Made by a program: the position numbers and the translations under genes
The notes under the pieces: generated by a model
The model's input: the letters and a program-made list of their open reading frames with translations, nothing else
The model's database searches: none
What the model was told of the DNA's origin: nothing
DNA from: Pseudorasbora parva
Taxonomy: Eukaryota > Chordata > Actinopteri > Cypriniformes > Gobionidae
DNA length: 64,000 nt
Direction of reading: 5' to 3'
Assembly (NCBI RefSeq): GCF_024679245.1
Contig: NC_090184.1
Span: 11,793,233-11,857,232, forward strand
Shown here: piece after piece, positions 21,763 through 36,056 of the stretch
Position numbering within the stretch: position 1 is the stretch's first letter
Layout of the letters: every line of letters starts with the position of its first letter

Positions 21763-22502
21763 CAGAGACTTCACAGGACATAATCCACACCGGGACGAAC
21801 GACCTTCACTCACTGCGCAACAACACGGCTGAAGCTGTCAGGAAAATGGCGGAAATCACCAACAAAAAATTCCCAGAATCCCGAATTGTCATCTCCACAC
21901 TTCTCCCTCGACATGACACACCACCACACATCATCTACAGCATCAATGCTGAAATTACCCGCAGATGTTCTTCACTCCCAAATGTGCATCTGGTCCACCA
22001 CCACCACATCGGCCTCCATCACCTATATGATGGCCTTCACCTACACAAAGATGCAGTGCAGATTTTTGCGAAGACCCTAAAAGATGCAGCCCTGGGCCGC
22101 AGTCCAACATCACCGAGACCCCTGCTGCCGACTCCAGAACACTACCGGCCCATTCACCCCTACATGCCCAGACCTCCGACCCCGGTGAGGAGAGACCCCG
22201 GCTGGATGAGCACCACACGTCGTCCAGCACACCCACAGACACCTATGGCTCACTACACCCCTGTGAACCTGCAGTCACCAACTCCACGTCAGCCGGCTGA
22301 CCATCAATCCCCCATCAGGAGGAAGAAATCAAAACACCCCACACACCCACACCAGGAGAAACCCCTGCAACCGAGAGCACAGAGCTACGCTGAAGCTGCA
22401 GCCCGGCCTCCTGCTCCGCCCTCCACCTCCACCTCTGCCAGCGAGCTGAGCCAGATCAGAGAGATGCTGCACACACTGTGCAACCAGCTCCTGAGCAGAT
22501 AA
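21763..22502 (+). CDS. LINE-B ORF1: SGNH/GDSL esterase-like, 5' part missing
   Basis: The frame is open from the element boundary, so the Met at 21846 is internal. Before it the sequence reads IIHTGTNDLHS, matching SGNH hydrolase block III (GTND). The catalytic Asp-His block appears as LYDGLHLHKDAVQIF (about 22024-22068). Block I with the nucleophile Ser would lie upstream and is lost. After the esterase part comes a long Pro/Arg/His-rich tail (22095-22440) and a short helix (LSQIREMLHTLCNQL). Esterase ORF1s occur in CR1/L2/RTE-type and some other animal LINEs, with a suggested role in membrane or lipid association of the RNP. It stops with TAA at 22500-22502. Confidence 0.75.
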
Positions 22503-22692
22503 GAACTACACACACAAACAGTGCTCTATTGTGAAAAAAAAAAAAAAAAAACACATACTACTGTATTTTTTGTACGCTACTATGTATGTGTGCACATGTA
22601 GATACACTAGCCTCTCATATGCTATATTATATTATTAGTTATTAGTTATCTTCTCTCTGTCTTACCACATAGGTCTATCTTTAAAAATACTG
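22503..22692. other. LINE-B inter-ORF spacer
   Basis: A spacer of about 190 bp contains an A-run at about 22534-22551 and no ORF of its own. Confidence 0.6.
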
Positions 22693-25600
22693 ATGCGTTC
22701 TTTTCAAATAAGTTGTTGGAATATTCAGGGTCTTCATTCTTCAACATTTGGTTCTAAAAGCACAGACCCAGAATTTCTTAAAAATATCAAAGATGCTGAT
22801 ATTATAATCTTAACGGAAACCTGGTGTCGAAATGATGCGCTTACCTACTGTCCCTCAGGCTTTTATGAAATAATTGTGCCCTCAGTGAAATTAAATACAG
22901 TCCATCGTGGACGAGACTCAGGAGGAATCCTGGTGTGGTACAGGGAGGATCTGGCCAAACACATTTCTGTTATAACAGTTGGAAAGTTTCATTGCTGGTT
23001 AAAACTAAACAATAAAATTAGTATTTCAAACACAGACACATATCTCTGTGCCATCTACATTCCTCCAGCGGATTCCCCATACCATGATGAGGAATACATG
23101 AACAACATCCACACAGAAACCAGCAATTTCCAGGCCCAGGGAAATGTGCTGCTGTGTGGAGACTTTAATGCAAGAACTGGATCTGAACCAGATAACATAG
23201 ATCCAAAGGGCAATGAATATGTGTTTGGCCACAACCCCCTGAGTCTCACAAAAAATCTCCCACCAAGAAACAATCTAGACCAAACAGTGAACAAAAACGG
23301 AAGAGAGTTAGTGCACCTCTGCCGAGCCTCGGGCCTGTACATGCTCAACGGCAGGATCAGAGGGGACTCTTTAGGGAGGTTCACGTGTTGTTCAGCTCTT
23401 GGAGCTAGTGTAGTTGACTACGCCATCACTGACATGGACCCATCCTCCTTCAGTGCATTCACTGTCAAACAGCAAACTCCACTTTCTGACCATAACCAAA
23501 CTAATATTTATATCAGAACACACCACACACCAGAACAAAACAGGCTGGAAACCTGCAAAATACATCAGGTCCAGCAGAGATACAGGTGGGCTCAAGACAG
23601 CCCAGACAAATTTATCCAAGCCCTCAATTCGGAAGAAGTAAAACATCTGATAAATACATTTATTACTACACAATTCGAAACAACTAAAGATGGTGTTAAT
23701 ATGGCTACAAATGAAATAAATTACATATTTACAAAGGCAGCATATAAAAGTGAATTGAAAAAGAAAGGCAAAAAATATACTAAAAAAAACACCAAAAGAT
23801 GAAAAATGGTTTGACTCAGACTGCAAAACATTAAGAAAACAACTTAGAAAATTATCAAATCTGAAACATAAAGAACCAGACAACACAGACATAAGAACAG
23901 AATACTGTTCAAAACTAAAACAATACAAAGACACAATTAGAGAGAAAAAGCAACACCATCTGACCAAAAGTTTACAGGAAATTGAATACTCAATCAATCA
24001 AAATCAGTTCTGGGATATGTGGAATAATCTGAGCACAACAAAACCACAAGATCTACCAATACAAGACGGAGAAATCTGGATGAAGCATTTTGAAAAATTA
24101 TATAAAGAAATTCCACCAAAACACCTCAATGAGAATTATAATCAGATCAAACTAAATCTACAAATTTATGAAGACACATTTAAAAATAATCAGAATCCTC
24201 TTGACTTCCCAATTACACATGAAGAATTGACAAACAAACTCAAAAGCCAGAAAAGTAAGAAATCTTGTGGTCCTGACAGCATTCTGGGTGAGATGCTGAA
24301 ACACAGCACCCCTGAGCTGCAGACGGCTGTGCTCAAATTATTCAACATTGTACTAAGTTCAGGCTGTTTTCCTGACATCTGGAGCCAAGGACTTATTACC
24401 CCAATTCACAAAAGTGGAAATAAATTGGACCCTAATAATTTCAGAGGCATTTGTGTGAGCAGTAATCTGGGGAAGTTATTTAGTAGTATTTTAAACAATA
24501 GAATTGTAAACTTCCTTAATGAACACAATGTCCTGAGTCTGAGTCAGATTGGCTTTCTTCCAAATCACAGAACTACTGATCACATTTACACCCTACACAC
24601 CCTAATCAATAAACACGTAAAACAGACCAAAAACGGAAAAATATTTGCATGCTTTGTCGATTTCAAAAAAGCATTTGATTCTATTTGGCACAACGGATTA
24701 TATCACAAACTTTTACAAAGCGGTGTAGGGGGTAAAGTTTATGACATTATAAAATCAATGTATTCGAACAACAAATGTGCAATACGAATTGGCAACAAAC
24801 ACACAGAATTCTTCACCCAGAAGAGAGGAGTGCGGCAGGGCTGTAGCCTGAGTCCAACGCTGTTCAACATTTACATTAATGAACTAGCGGTGCAGCTGGA
24901 CCAGTCTACAGGCCCTGGACTCACTCTAGGAGACGAACAGGTAAAGCTCCTGCTGTATGCAGATGACCTGGTGCTGCTGTCCCCCACTGCACAGGGACTA
25001 CAGCAGCACCTGGACCTGCTGGAGAAATACTGCCAGAACTGGGCCCTGGCAGTCAACCTCACAAAGACCAACATTATGGTCTTTCAGAAAAAGCCCAGAT
25101 GTCAGGAACACAGACACCAGTTCAGTCTAGGCAGCACCGCCCTAGAGCACACGATGCAGTACACTTACCTCGGCCTGGTCATCACTGCATCAGGGAGTTT
25201 CAGTTTGGCAGTGAATGCTCTCAAAGACAAAGCTCGAAGAGCTCTATATGCCATTAAGAAAAAATTTCAAACCACTGATTTACCGATTCCAATCTGGATT
25301 AAAATCTTTGATAGTGTGATTCAGCCCATTGCGCTGTATGGAAGTGAGGTTTGGGGTCCACTCAGTGATCAGAGCTACACTAGATGGGACAGGCATCCAA
25401 CAGAAGCCCTACACACTGAATTCTGCAAAATTATCCTAAAATTACAAAGAAAAACCCCCAATAATGCATGTAGGGCAGAATTAGGCAGATTCCCATTGAT
25501 TATTAATATGCAAAAAAGATCCCTCAAATTCTGGATGCACCTTAAATCAAGTCCCACAGAATCGCTACATTTTAAAGCGTTACAAACCCAAGAACTGAAC

Positions 25601-26185
25601 CCCGAAAAAAGTCCCCTCAGTCAGCTGGTCCTGAGACTTACTAACCAGACTAACTCTACTAACACACACCAGTCTCAGACCAGCACTGCTTCTCACACGA
25701 ACATCAGAACAAACCAAATTACCAAACAATTGAAGAATACATATCTGGAACATTGGGATCAGGAAACTAAAACACAAAGTAAATTACAATTCTATCGAAC
25801 TCTAAAATCAAATTATGAATTGGAAAAATATCTCCAGAGTGTCAGAGACACAAAGCAGAGACGGATCCTGACCAAGTACAGGCTCAGTGAGCACAGTCTG
25901 GCCATCGAGACGGGCAGACACAGAAAGAGCTGGTTACCCAGAGAGCAAAGGGTGTGTGTTCACTGTAGGACAGGAGAGATCGAGACAGAGACGCACTTCC
26001 TCCTTCACTGTCACAAATACATTTCTATAAGAGACCTCTACTTTAATAAATTTAATACATTAATGAATAACTTTACAGCCATGACTGAAATAGAACAAAT
26101 AAATATAATACTAGGAGAGGGACAGACAGCCGCACTGGCTGCGAGATACGTGTGTGCGTGCCACAGCCTGAGAGACAGCAGGTGA
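22693..26185 (+). pseudogene. LINE-B ORF2: endonuclease-reverse transcriptase with one frameshift
   Basis: The first frame (22693-23802) holds the endonuclease: ISCWNIQGLHSS, LTETWC, GGILVWYRE, LLCGDFNARTG and TPLSDHNQ. At the A8 run 23782-23789 the reading shifts by one base. The second frame is open from there (first Met 24017) and holds RT: SCGPDSILGEMLK, GFLPNHRTTDHI, VDFKKAFDSIWH (catalytic Asp), KRGVRQGCSLSPTLFN and LLLYADDLVLL. A C-terminal CCHC finger (CVHCRTGEIETETHFLLHC) follows, ending at 26185. The only visible lesion is this single-base difference in the homopolymer, so it may be a recent mutation or an assembly error. Confidence 0.88.
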
Positions 26186-26387
26186 GTGTGTGTGTAATGT
26201 GTGTAATGCATCTGACTCTAATTTGTTACACCGGTTATTTAAGTTCAAGTTAAGTTATACGGTGTTGTAATATTTTCTTTCTTATTACTATCAATTATTT
26301 ATGTCAATGTGTATTATTATTTATATAATTCGCTTTGGCAATATTGTATTTTTACATTCAAGCCAATAAAGCAATCTTGAATTGAAT

Positions 26388-26511
<124 letters not shown>

Positions 26512-26981
26512 ATTTTTAAAACCTTTAATTTACGGTAGCTCACGTAACTTTTACTTTACCACATGACGAAAATGCCTAAGTGGTAATCACTACACAAACA
26601 CAACATCAAAACAATACACATTAATTAACCCATTTTTGTAAAAAACAACTCCTCTTCAACCACAGAACACAATACATTATTATAACACCAAATCATCTCA
26701 AAAGTTAAAAGATCTTTTGTAGACTTTTAAAAACAGAAATCAATCAGAACACGTGACTTAACCAGATTAGAAAACAAAAACACCACATTATCCCCCGCTG
26801 TTCTTTCAACTTTGTTTTTTCTACTTAAGTAAATAGCCATTTTTGCCTGACCTAAGACAAAATTTAAAAGTTGACAGGTGTACTTTCTGCTTCTGGCAAA
26901 CTTAAAACCAAAAATAAAAACCAACATCGAAAAACATTCATTAAAGGAAAGAAAAACATTTTCCAGAAGAATAAATAAAGG

Positions 26982-29900
26982 TCACAGCCTTTCACAGTTC
27001 ATGAAAGCATGAAAAATGGTCTCCCTTTGCAGACAAAAAGGACATTTTTCAGTTACATCAGGGTTAAGAACAGAGATAAAAGCATTAACTGCAATTGCAC
27101 AATGAATCAACTTCCATTGCAAATCTCCTGCCTTTTTAGACAACTGTGGCTTGTATAATGCTCTCCATTCAGGTTTTACCTCATCCCCAATACCCAAAAA
27201 CTTGCGCCATGGTGTATCAACCTTGTTACCTAAAACTTTTTTATTAAAAGCTTTAACACATTTTTTATACAAATCTTTACCAGTTGCTGTACATAAATCC
27301 AAACTCAATGACTTTCCATCATTGAGAAACGGGCCCCCATATCCATCCAGCTTTGGTGAAATAATAAGGCTGGGAAAAACGTCCAGTACATAGCCACCAT
27401 TGACATATCCAGGATTGTCCGCCAGTAACAACATTTCTTCAGTGCTCATTATGGATTTCCATTTCTTAAGCATTTGTTCAACAGTTCGTAATGATTTCAT
27501 TCTTAAACAGGAGGCCACTTCTTCCGATTTGTCAAAGTCTATTCCAGCTTTTTGAATAAGATGTCCAAAAGTTATCATGTGTGACTTCCGCAAACTCTCC
27601 CCAAGTCCATGAAAAGAAGAACAGTCAATCGTTAGATCAAAACGTGCTCCGTTGATTAGAGGCTCCTCCAAGAGCCAATACGGAGATGACGACAATTCAT
27701 CTCTCCGTAAGTCAAAGAGACTCAAAACCTTGAAAAGGTTGCGGTAAAAAATAGGTAGTCCATTCAATATTACTTTGCTAGGATCCATGAAAAACAAAGC
27801 TTTATCCAATCTCAGTCTTTCAACTTCATTGAAAATAATACATGCAACAGCCCGCCATCCTTTCGCTACAGAACCATATAAAAAACGTTGTACAAATTGT
27901 AAACGAAACGCAGCAATCCTGCTCTTCAAATGTATCAGTCCATGACCACCTTCTTCTTTAGGTAAAAATAAAACACTTTGAGGGACCCAATGTAATTTAT
28001 ACCAAAAAATTTAGCTAAAATCTCTTGAATTTTATCCACCACTTTAACTGGGGGGTCTAAGACAGCCAGCCTATGCCAGAGACAAGATGCCACTAAGTTA
28101 TTCACAATTAGAGTCTTTCCTTTAAATGATAGCTTTGGAGTTAGCCATCTCCATTTATCAAGTTTATTTTTTATTTTTTCCTCAATCCCTTCCCAATTTT
28201 TCAGGCTGTATATTTAATCTCCTAAAAACACTCCTAAATATTTAAAACCTTCTGTCCCCCATTTTAAACCATCAGGCAGGTTTGGTATACTTTTTTTCCC
28301 AATGTCCAATTAAAATTGCCTCACTCTTGCCCCAGTTCACTTTCGCAGAAGATAAAACTTTAAAATCATCTAAAATTTTCATTAAAACGTTGACATCGTT
28401 TTGCCCTTTGACTAACACCACGACATCATCAGCATAGGCAGATACTGCAATATTGACATTACAAGCATGTAAATTCAACCCACAGATATTATCCCTCAAT
28501 TTTTGCAATGGGGGTTCTATGGCTAGGGTATACAACATACCAGACAAGGAACAACCCTGACACCCCTGTAAACCTTGAAAGGAGAACATAAGCCACCGTT
28601 TATCTTAAGTACACTCTCCACGTCACCATATAGAACCTTCACTTTTTTAATAAAATCTTGGGTTATCCCAAAAGCCTCCAAAGTTTTCCACAAGTAAGAA
28701 TGTTCAACTCTGTCAAACGCTTTCTCTTGGTCCAATGAAATGAGACCAATATTTATGTTCAGTAACTTAGAGACTTCAAAAATGTCTCTAATAAGTGTGA
28801 TGTTGTCAAAGATGGATCTCTCCGGAACACAATATGTCTGGTCGGAATGCACCACCTGATCTATGACTTTAACCAACCTATTGGCTAAAGCTTTTGATAG
28901 TAGTTTATAGTCAGAACACAAGAGTGAAACCGGGCGCCAATTTTTAATCTCCAACAGGTCTCCTTTTTTGGGGAGAAGAGTAATAATCGCCCTTCGGCTG
29001 CTAACCGGCAGACAGCCTGAACTTAAACTATCATTAATTACCTCCAAGAGATCCTCTCCTATTTCAGACCAAAAGAACTTGAAAAATTCTATCGGAAGGC
29101 CATCAATTCCCGGCACTCTTCCGATATCCGTATCTTTAAGAGCTGTATGTAGTTCCTCCAACTCCAATTTACCTGAGAGCTCGGTGTTGGCGCTCTTTGA
29201 CATTTGCGGGAGATCTTTAAAAAACGCACTTTCAGAGTCACATTCGGAGTCTAATTCAGTCTTATATAACTCTGAATAAAAAGCACAAGCTCTAGCTCGT
29301 ATATCTTTATGACAGGATAGTATTGTACCTCTCTCAGAGCGTAGAGCATGTATGAAATGTTTCTGTCTATTTTTCTTTTCTAAATTGAAAAAATATTTGG
29401 ATGGTGCATCCATGTGCTCCATATTCAAAAATCGAGAGCGAATCAGAGCTCCCTTTGTTTTTAAGTTTAAAAATTCTTCGAGCTGTGTTTTTTTATTTGA
29501 AATCAGTTCTGTGCAACTCTGCTGATTTGCGGTATCTGCCAAATTCTGTAAATTTAAAATCTCAGCCTCCAAAAATTCCATCGATTTATTTAGTTCACTG
29601 GTGACGTTTTGAGTGTACTGTTGACATAATTGTTTTATCTGGATTTTGCCAAAATCCCACCATTGCTGTATATTTTGAAACGTAGCTTTACAGTTTTTAA
29701 AATCTTTCCAAAAAAACTAAACACATCTTTAAAATCCTTATTGCACAACAGATTTGTATTAAAATGCCAGTAAGCACTTTGTGGTTTAATCTGATTTAAA
29801 AAGAAAGAAACTAAAACCATATGGTGATCAGAAAAGCTCACAGGTATTATTGAACAACTTTTATAAATACTCAGTTGGTGTTTAAAACCATAAAAACGAT

Positions 29901-30298
29901 CTAATCTAGCAAGGGAAAAAACATTTTCACGAGTGTGCGCCCATGTTTATTGCCTTTGTCCATCATGAAAATATCTCCATATGTCACTCAAATCATTGGC
30001 ATTTATCATCTTAGTGAGACACACTCGGGAAGGCATATGAGGCTCAATATGATTTCTGTCAATAATATTCTCGGTGCAGTTAAAATCTCCTCCTAAAAAT
30101 AGGTATTCCTCTGTACAACATTTTTGTAATGTGGAATTCAATGTTTCCAGAAAAACTATTCTTTCAATAGCTGAAGTAGGAGCATAAATACATACGAAAA
30201 TAAAAACATAATCCTCAAAAACTGCTCTTACTTTTAAAAGTCTGCCTTTTACAATCTAATCCACCTCATATGAGATTGGACAGAAACTTTTGGAAAAC
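26982..30298 (-). pseudogene. LINE-C ORF2, main part: endonuclease remainder, RT, zinc finger
   Basis: Several frames carry recognisable text homologous to LINE-A ORF2. These include endonuclease pieces with FLGGDFNCTEN (about 30090) and SFSDHHMVLVSF (29841), the linker GALIRSRFLNMEHMDAPS, RT with LLPKKGD, NWRPVSLLCSDYKLLSKAL, LISLDQEKAFDRVEH and SAYADDVVVLVKGQ (about 28430), and a C-terminal region ending in a finger (CPFCLQRETIFHAFMNC) near 27000. At least four frameshifts, for example near 28270, 28560 and 29610, plus internal stops make it non-functional. It stops at the junction with the 13.9-kb transposon at 30298. Confidence 0.85.
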
Positions 30299-30370
30299 TA
30301 CGGAGCCCCTAAAGGGACGTGGTGGAGGATTTTTTTAAGGTGGGGAGATATTTTTTTTCACTAAACCTTT
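30299..30370. repeat. Left terminal inverted repeat of the 13.9-kb transposon
   Basis: About 70 bp: GGAGCCCCTAAAGGGACGTG, then GTGGAGGA, a T-run, GGTGGGGAG, a second T-run and CTAAACC. It pairs with 44148-44214 with only a few mismatches. Confidence 0.9.
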
Positions 30371-30646
30371 TGCGTTCCCTCGCAAAGACATTTGCGTTCC
30401 CTCGCAAAACTTTGCGTTCCCTCGCAAAACTTTGCGTTCCCTCGCAAAGACATTTGCGTTCCCTCGCAAAACTTTGCGTTCCCTCGCAAAGATATTTGCG
30501 TTCCCTCGCAAAACTTTGCGTTCCCTCGCAAAGATATTTGTGTTCCCTCGCAAAACTTTTGCGTTACCTCGCAAAGATATTTGCGTTCCCTCGCAAAACT
30601 TTTGCGTTCCCTCGCAAAGATATTTGCGTTCCCTCGCAAAACTTCG
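30371..30646. repeat. Left subterminal array, 13 copies of an 18-bp dyad
   Basis: Units of TTTGCGTTCCCTCGCAAA are separated by 2-4 bases (alternating GATA/GACA and AC-type spacers). Each unit is itself an inverted repeat, TTTGCG and CGCAAA around TTCCCT. Two units carry a single substitution. Such arrays next to termini are typical of transposase-binding sites. Confidence 0.9.
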
Positions 30647-30728
30647 GAAGAACTTCCTGTTTAATGTCCCTGCCGCTGGCCGTGTTTCAAACAGCTCAGT
30701 CAGTGCGTGAACAACGGAGAGGTTCATA

Positions 30729-32158
<1,430 letters not shown>

Positions 32159-32670
32159 GAACCCTTTTTATCATAAACGTGTTTGTCTGACTTGCATTGG
32201 ATTGTGCTTACATTGTAGACAACACTGTCCAGGGGGATTCTGCCTAATTGTAGAAAGTTTTTTTTATAAAGATTACAACAAATGAATGTCATAAATGAAC
32301 GTCTTTCAAATGAAACCAACATATGCAAAATTGTATAACTGGACAGAAAATTTACTGATAAAATCTGTTTATTTCAGACAAATTAGAACCTGTAACACCA
32401 TGTAAACTTTGTGTTTACTCTTTATGGAATAAAAAAGAGGTTTAAGATTCAGAGAACTTTCCTTACCAACAACCATAGTGGTATTGCATAGAAAGGAAAA
32501 CATAACAGCTGTTTGTTAACATTTCCAGTATATTTTCAATTCAAAAACTTTGAGAAGTGTCAAGATCATGAATCTATATTTAAAACGTTCTTCTCAGATT
32601 TCTGTGTAAATACAATACACATATTAGACTTTATTAACATAAGATTTAAATACAAATGTATCAGTATTAA
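32159..32670. other. Transposase 3' flank, no gene
   Basis: AATAAAAAAG near 32429 could serve as a polyadenylation signal for the transposase gene. I see nothing else. Confidence 0.35.
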
Positions 32671-33240
32671 AGGGATAGTTCACTTTGAAATTAAATTTTG
32701 ATATGTTTTAGCTTACCTCATGGGCATCCGAGATGTAGGAGTATTTGTTTCTCCAGTAGTTTCAATTTTGATCATTTTAGGTCAAACCGTTCTTGTCTGT
32801 GCCTCACATAATGCAGGTCTATGGTCACCACCTCAAAGAGCATACACAGAGAAGTCCAAATTAAACAATCCCCCATCGTAAGTACACACGTAAGTACACC
32901 ACTACGTCCGACTGATCCGAGGGTGCGCGTGCGTGTTTCCTGTGGTGTACAAGAGGTAAACACGATATAAATACTGTTCGTTTTCTCACACAAACCGCTC
33001 GTTTGGTGTCTTAGGCCATCAGTGTGTACTTACGATGGGGGATTGTTTAATTTGGACTTCTCTGTGTATGCTCTTTGAGGTGGTGACCATAGACCTGCAT
33101 TATGTGAGGCACAGACAAGAACGGTTTGACCTAAAATGATCAAAATTGAAACTACTGGAGAAACAAATACTCCTACATCTCGGATGCCCGTGAGGTAAGC
33201 TAAAACATATCAAAACTTAATTTCAAAGTTAACTATCCCT
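32671..33240. mobile_element. TTAA-flanked MITE with long inverted repeats
   Basis: The ends are AGGGATAGTTCACTTTGAAA and its near-complement AACTATCCCT, with TTAA outside both (32667-32670, 33241-33244). The arms are more than 200 bp and nearly symmetrical about 32955. It is non-coding; ORFs inside are mirror artefacts. Confidence 0.88.
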
Positions 33241-33244
33241 TTAA

Positions 33245-33744
33245 TAGCTGCAGTGATGTATTTTCAAAGCAAACAAACCTGACCACTTACCAAGTCTGTG
33301 GTTAAATGTTATGTAATTAACAAAAAAAGTTGATTGTTGAGTTTTTTTTGTACTAACAACAAAAGTGATATTGCATAAAAAGAAAAAGAGCTCAGCTATT
33401 TGTTTCAATTTAACACTTTGCAGGTGTAGAGTACATTTTAAAATATACTAAAATGTATTTTCTTTTGTCTAAACAGCAACAATAAGACTAACAAATAACA
33501 ATTTAACTGTACTAACAGCTGTGGTGATATGCTTTGAATGAGAATAAACCTGACCATTTATTGACTCCAAACTTATTTCAAAAGTAAATTCAATGTCATG
33601 AAAACTACATGTAAAACAAATTAATAATATAGGGGCCATTTAAATGTTATGTTATCTAAAGAATGCTTTTGAATGTTGAATGAACCTTCACATTGATTGT
33701 TACAAATAGTTATAATGATTAGATTGTCAAGAGCAGCATCAAAT
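33245..33744. other. AT-rich spacer between the two transposon genes
   Basis: No gene. It holds the 3' flank of the HECT gene (minus strand); no clear polyadenylation signal stands out. Confidence 0.35.
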
Positions 33745-34829
33745 TTACAGGATATGCATTTCAAAGTAATCACTGGACAGAATGTTATCAAACTCTGTGC
33801 GGAGGTCTGGGTAAGAACTGTACGTATACGGTAAATCAAGAGTAGCTCCACAAGTATGAGCAACTGGTCTTCTGCTGAGACCAGATTCTGCATTGAAGCT
33901 CACCATGATTTGATCAACACATATGACAGAAGAACCAGTACAGAAGCGTAGAAATTTCTCTGCTTTGCCTTGGTCAGCATTTCTGACATAACGTTGCAGA
34001 TGATTGAATACCATCTGTTCTTTCTGAGAGGGAATTACCTGTGTTGTTTTAAGTAGCTGTGCCACTTTTTTGCCAGTGGCCTTCTTTGTGTCATAGAGTG
34101 ACAGTAGACTTTCCTGGTCTGGTACTTTCAACAGTGCAAATGGCATGGTTTTGGAAAAGCAATCTATTATATATTTGGGCTCTTGAAGTATTGCTTTATG
34201 AGCCATTGTTTGGATGGCAACTTCCATGGTGTTTTTTGGAGGGATGCAATGAGAGCCCATTCTTGTGAAGAGGTCAAGCAAATCCTCTTCGTCACATGTG
34301 TCCAGTGTGCCTTGACGAGCCTTTGCAACTACAGATCGTTCAGTCGAAGAGAGATAGTTGTGGAAAGATAACATCAGGACATCATCACTGACTGAGTGAA
34401 TTCCATTCATGCAAGCTAAAACGAAAGCACAAGAAAGCCTCACTGGCAGTACACCGAGGTCAAGTAATCCTTTTACCCAGATTCTTCCTACTGCCTCCCA
34501 TTCAGCTTCAGAGAAGTCCTCAGTCTAGGTACACGCTCATCTTCCCCTTCACACTGTTCAAGGAACTGCTCCCAGAAGGCAGTGTAAACTTCTCTGGACA
34601 CTCCAGCATCATCTACAGCATTCTCATTTACAAATTCCATCTTTAAAGTTGATTGAATTATGCTGCTATCCATGAACGCAGCCAAAAGATCTTCTACAAC
34701 CTTTACCCTGTGTATTTTAGCATGCACATTTTTTGGATTTGCTGAGTTTCCAGATGAAATTGTAGAGGGAAGGTGGTTTCTTGAATGTGATGGCAAATCT
34801 TCTGGTACTAAAGGCATTTCTCTACCCAT
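33745..34829 (-). pseudogene. HECT domain exon, one frameshift
   Basis: The N-lobe side (34829 to about 34530) includes LKMEFVNENAVDDAGVSREV and YTAFWEQFLEQC, the typical start of a HECT domain. It then shifts by one base near 34527 into EDFSEAEWEAVGRIWVKG and continues to SFNAESGLSRRPVAHTCGAT, LDLPYTYSSYPDLRTEFDNI and the stop at 33745. The catalytic Cys in AHTCGATLDLP is present. A short C-terminal tail after the Cys (about 34 residues) is usual for HECT proteins. Apart from the frameshift the domain looks complete. The exon begins at a good splice acceptor, so the Met at 34829 is probably internal. Confidence 0.78.
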
Positions 34830-35975
34830 CTAGAAAAAGTTTACAAAAAAAACATTTAGATCTATTGTTCCAATCCTTTTTTTCAACGTGTGCTCAAAGT
34901 GAATATTTTCAAACAATTAGTTCAGTCAAAAATAATTTTCCCACCCTCATATTTGTTGTCTAACCTGAACAAAAGTTTGTCAATTTTATGTATAATTCGG
35001 GCAAATTACAACGTAATCAACTTTGTAAACTGTATTTAAGTTTGTTTCAATTGCTTTGGCACATTTTTTTTAATATTCTTAATATTTTCTAAACTGTAAG
35101 TTTAATTATTATAACTGCTTGTTGGACCATCAAAACTCTAAAATGTAGTAACTTACCCAAAACATTTAATTCAAAATAAAAAGTGTTTTTGTCAAAATGT
35201 GAGCCACAATGTTATATACATTATATACACATACAGTATATATTGTTTCTACTTTCTTTTTAGATATTGACTGCTTTCTATACTAATGTCAGTTTTGTCT
35301 ATCTGGATGTTCTTGTGGATCACACTGAGCTTTTTAGATATTGATTCAGACAGTCTGTAAAAATTGACTGACATGTAAATACTGTAGTACACAAAAATAA
35401 CAATTGTATACATACATTACATTTATTTTTGCAGAAATGTGTTACATGTAAAATGAATATTCACAGTTGCTTGCTCAGTTTTATACACTCTATTATGTAT
35501 TTTACTTCAACAACAAGCAACTGTACATTTTCAGTTTACATACAACAGATTTCTACAAACATTACTGTAATGTATTAAGACATGCATTTAAGGGTTGGAA
35601 AGTTCCTCCAGACATTACAAACATAAATATTTATGGAATCTAACATGTCTGACATATTTTGATAACTGAATGGATTATTTTTTTGCATGTGATGGCTCAC
35701 ACAATGAAAGAATGTTTAGAAGTTGTGAAGAGTTTGACAGTTTCATTGAGAGTCAGCATATAGCTTTGATAAACAAGCCATGTGCATTTAGTTATTGTGC
35801 AAATTGCAGAAAATTGTACTAACTTTTTTGCACATATGTTCCAAAATACATTCAATTTGCTACAGATGCCCCTCCATCTCTTCCATCTCAGTTGGGCCAC
35901 CCACATTTAGAATCAGGCAGATAGGAATCTATTTATCATTTAAAAACACTTTGAATTGCCAGTGTATGAAATGTG

Positions 35976-36056
<81 letters not shown>

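Noticed and set aside
21955..22242. Minus-strand ORF opposite LINE-B ORF1
   Set aside because: It is the antisense of the esterase-like frame and has no domain of its own.
30371..30646. CRISPR-like array (short repeats with spacers)
   Set aside because: The repeats are dyads with 2-4-base spacers in an animal genome and are mirrored at the other transposon end.
32772..32993. Minus ORF in the long-armed MITE
   Set aside because: The same text appears mirrored in the opposite arm, so it is a product of the palindrome.
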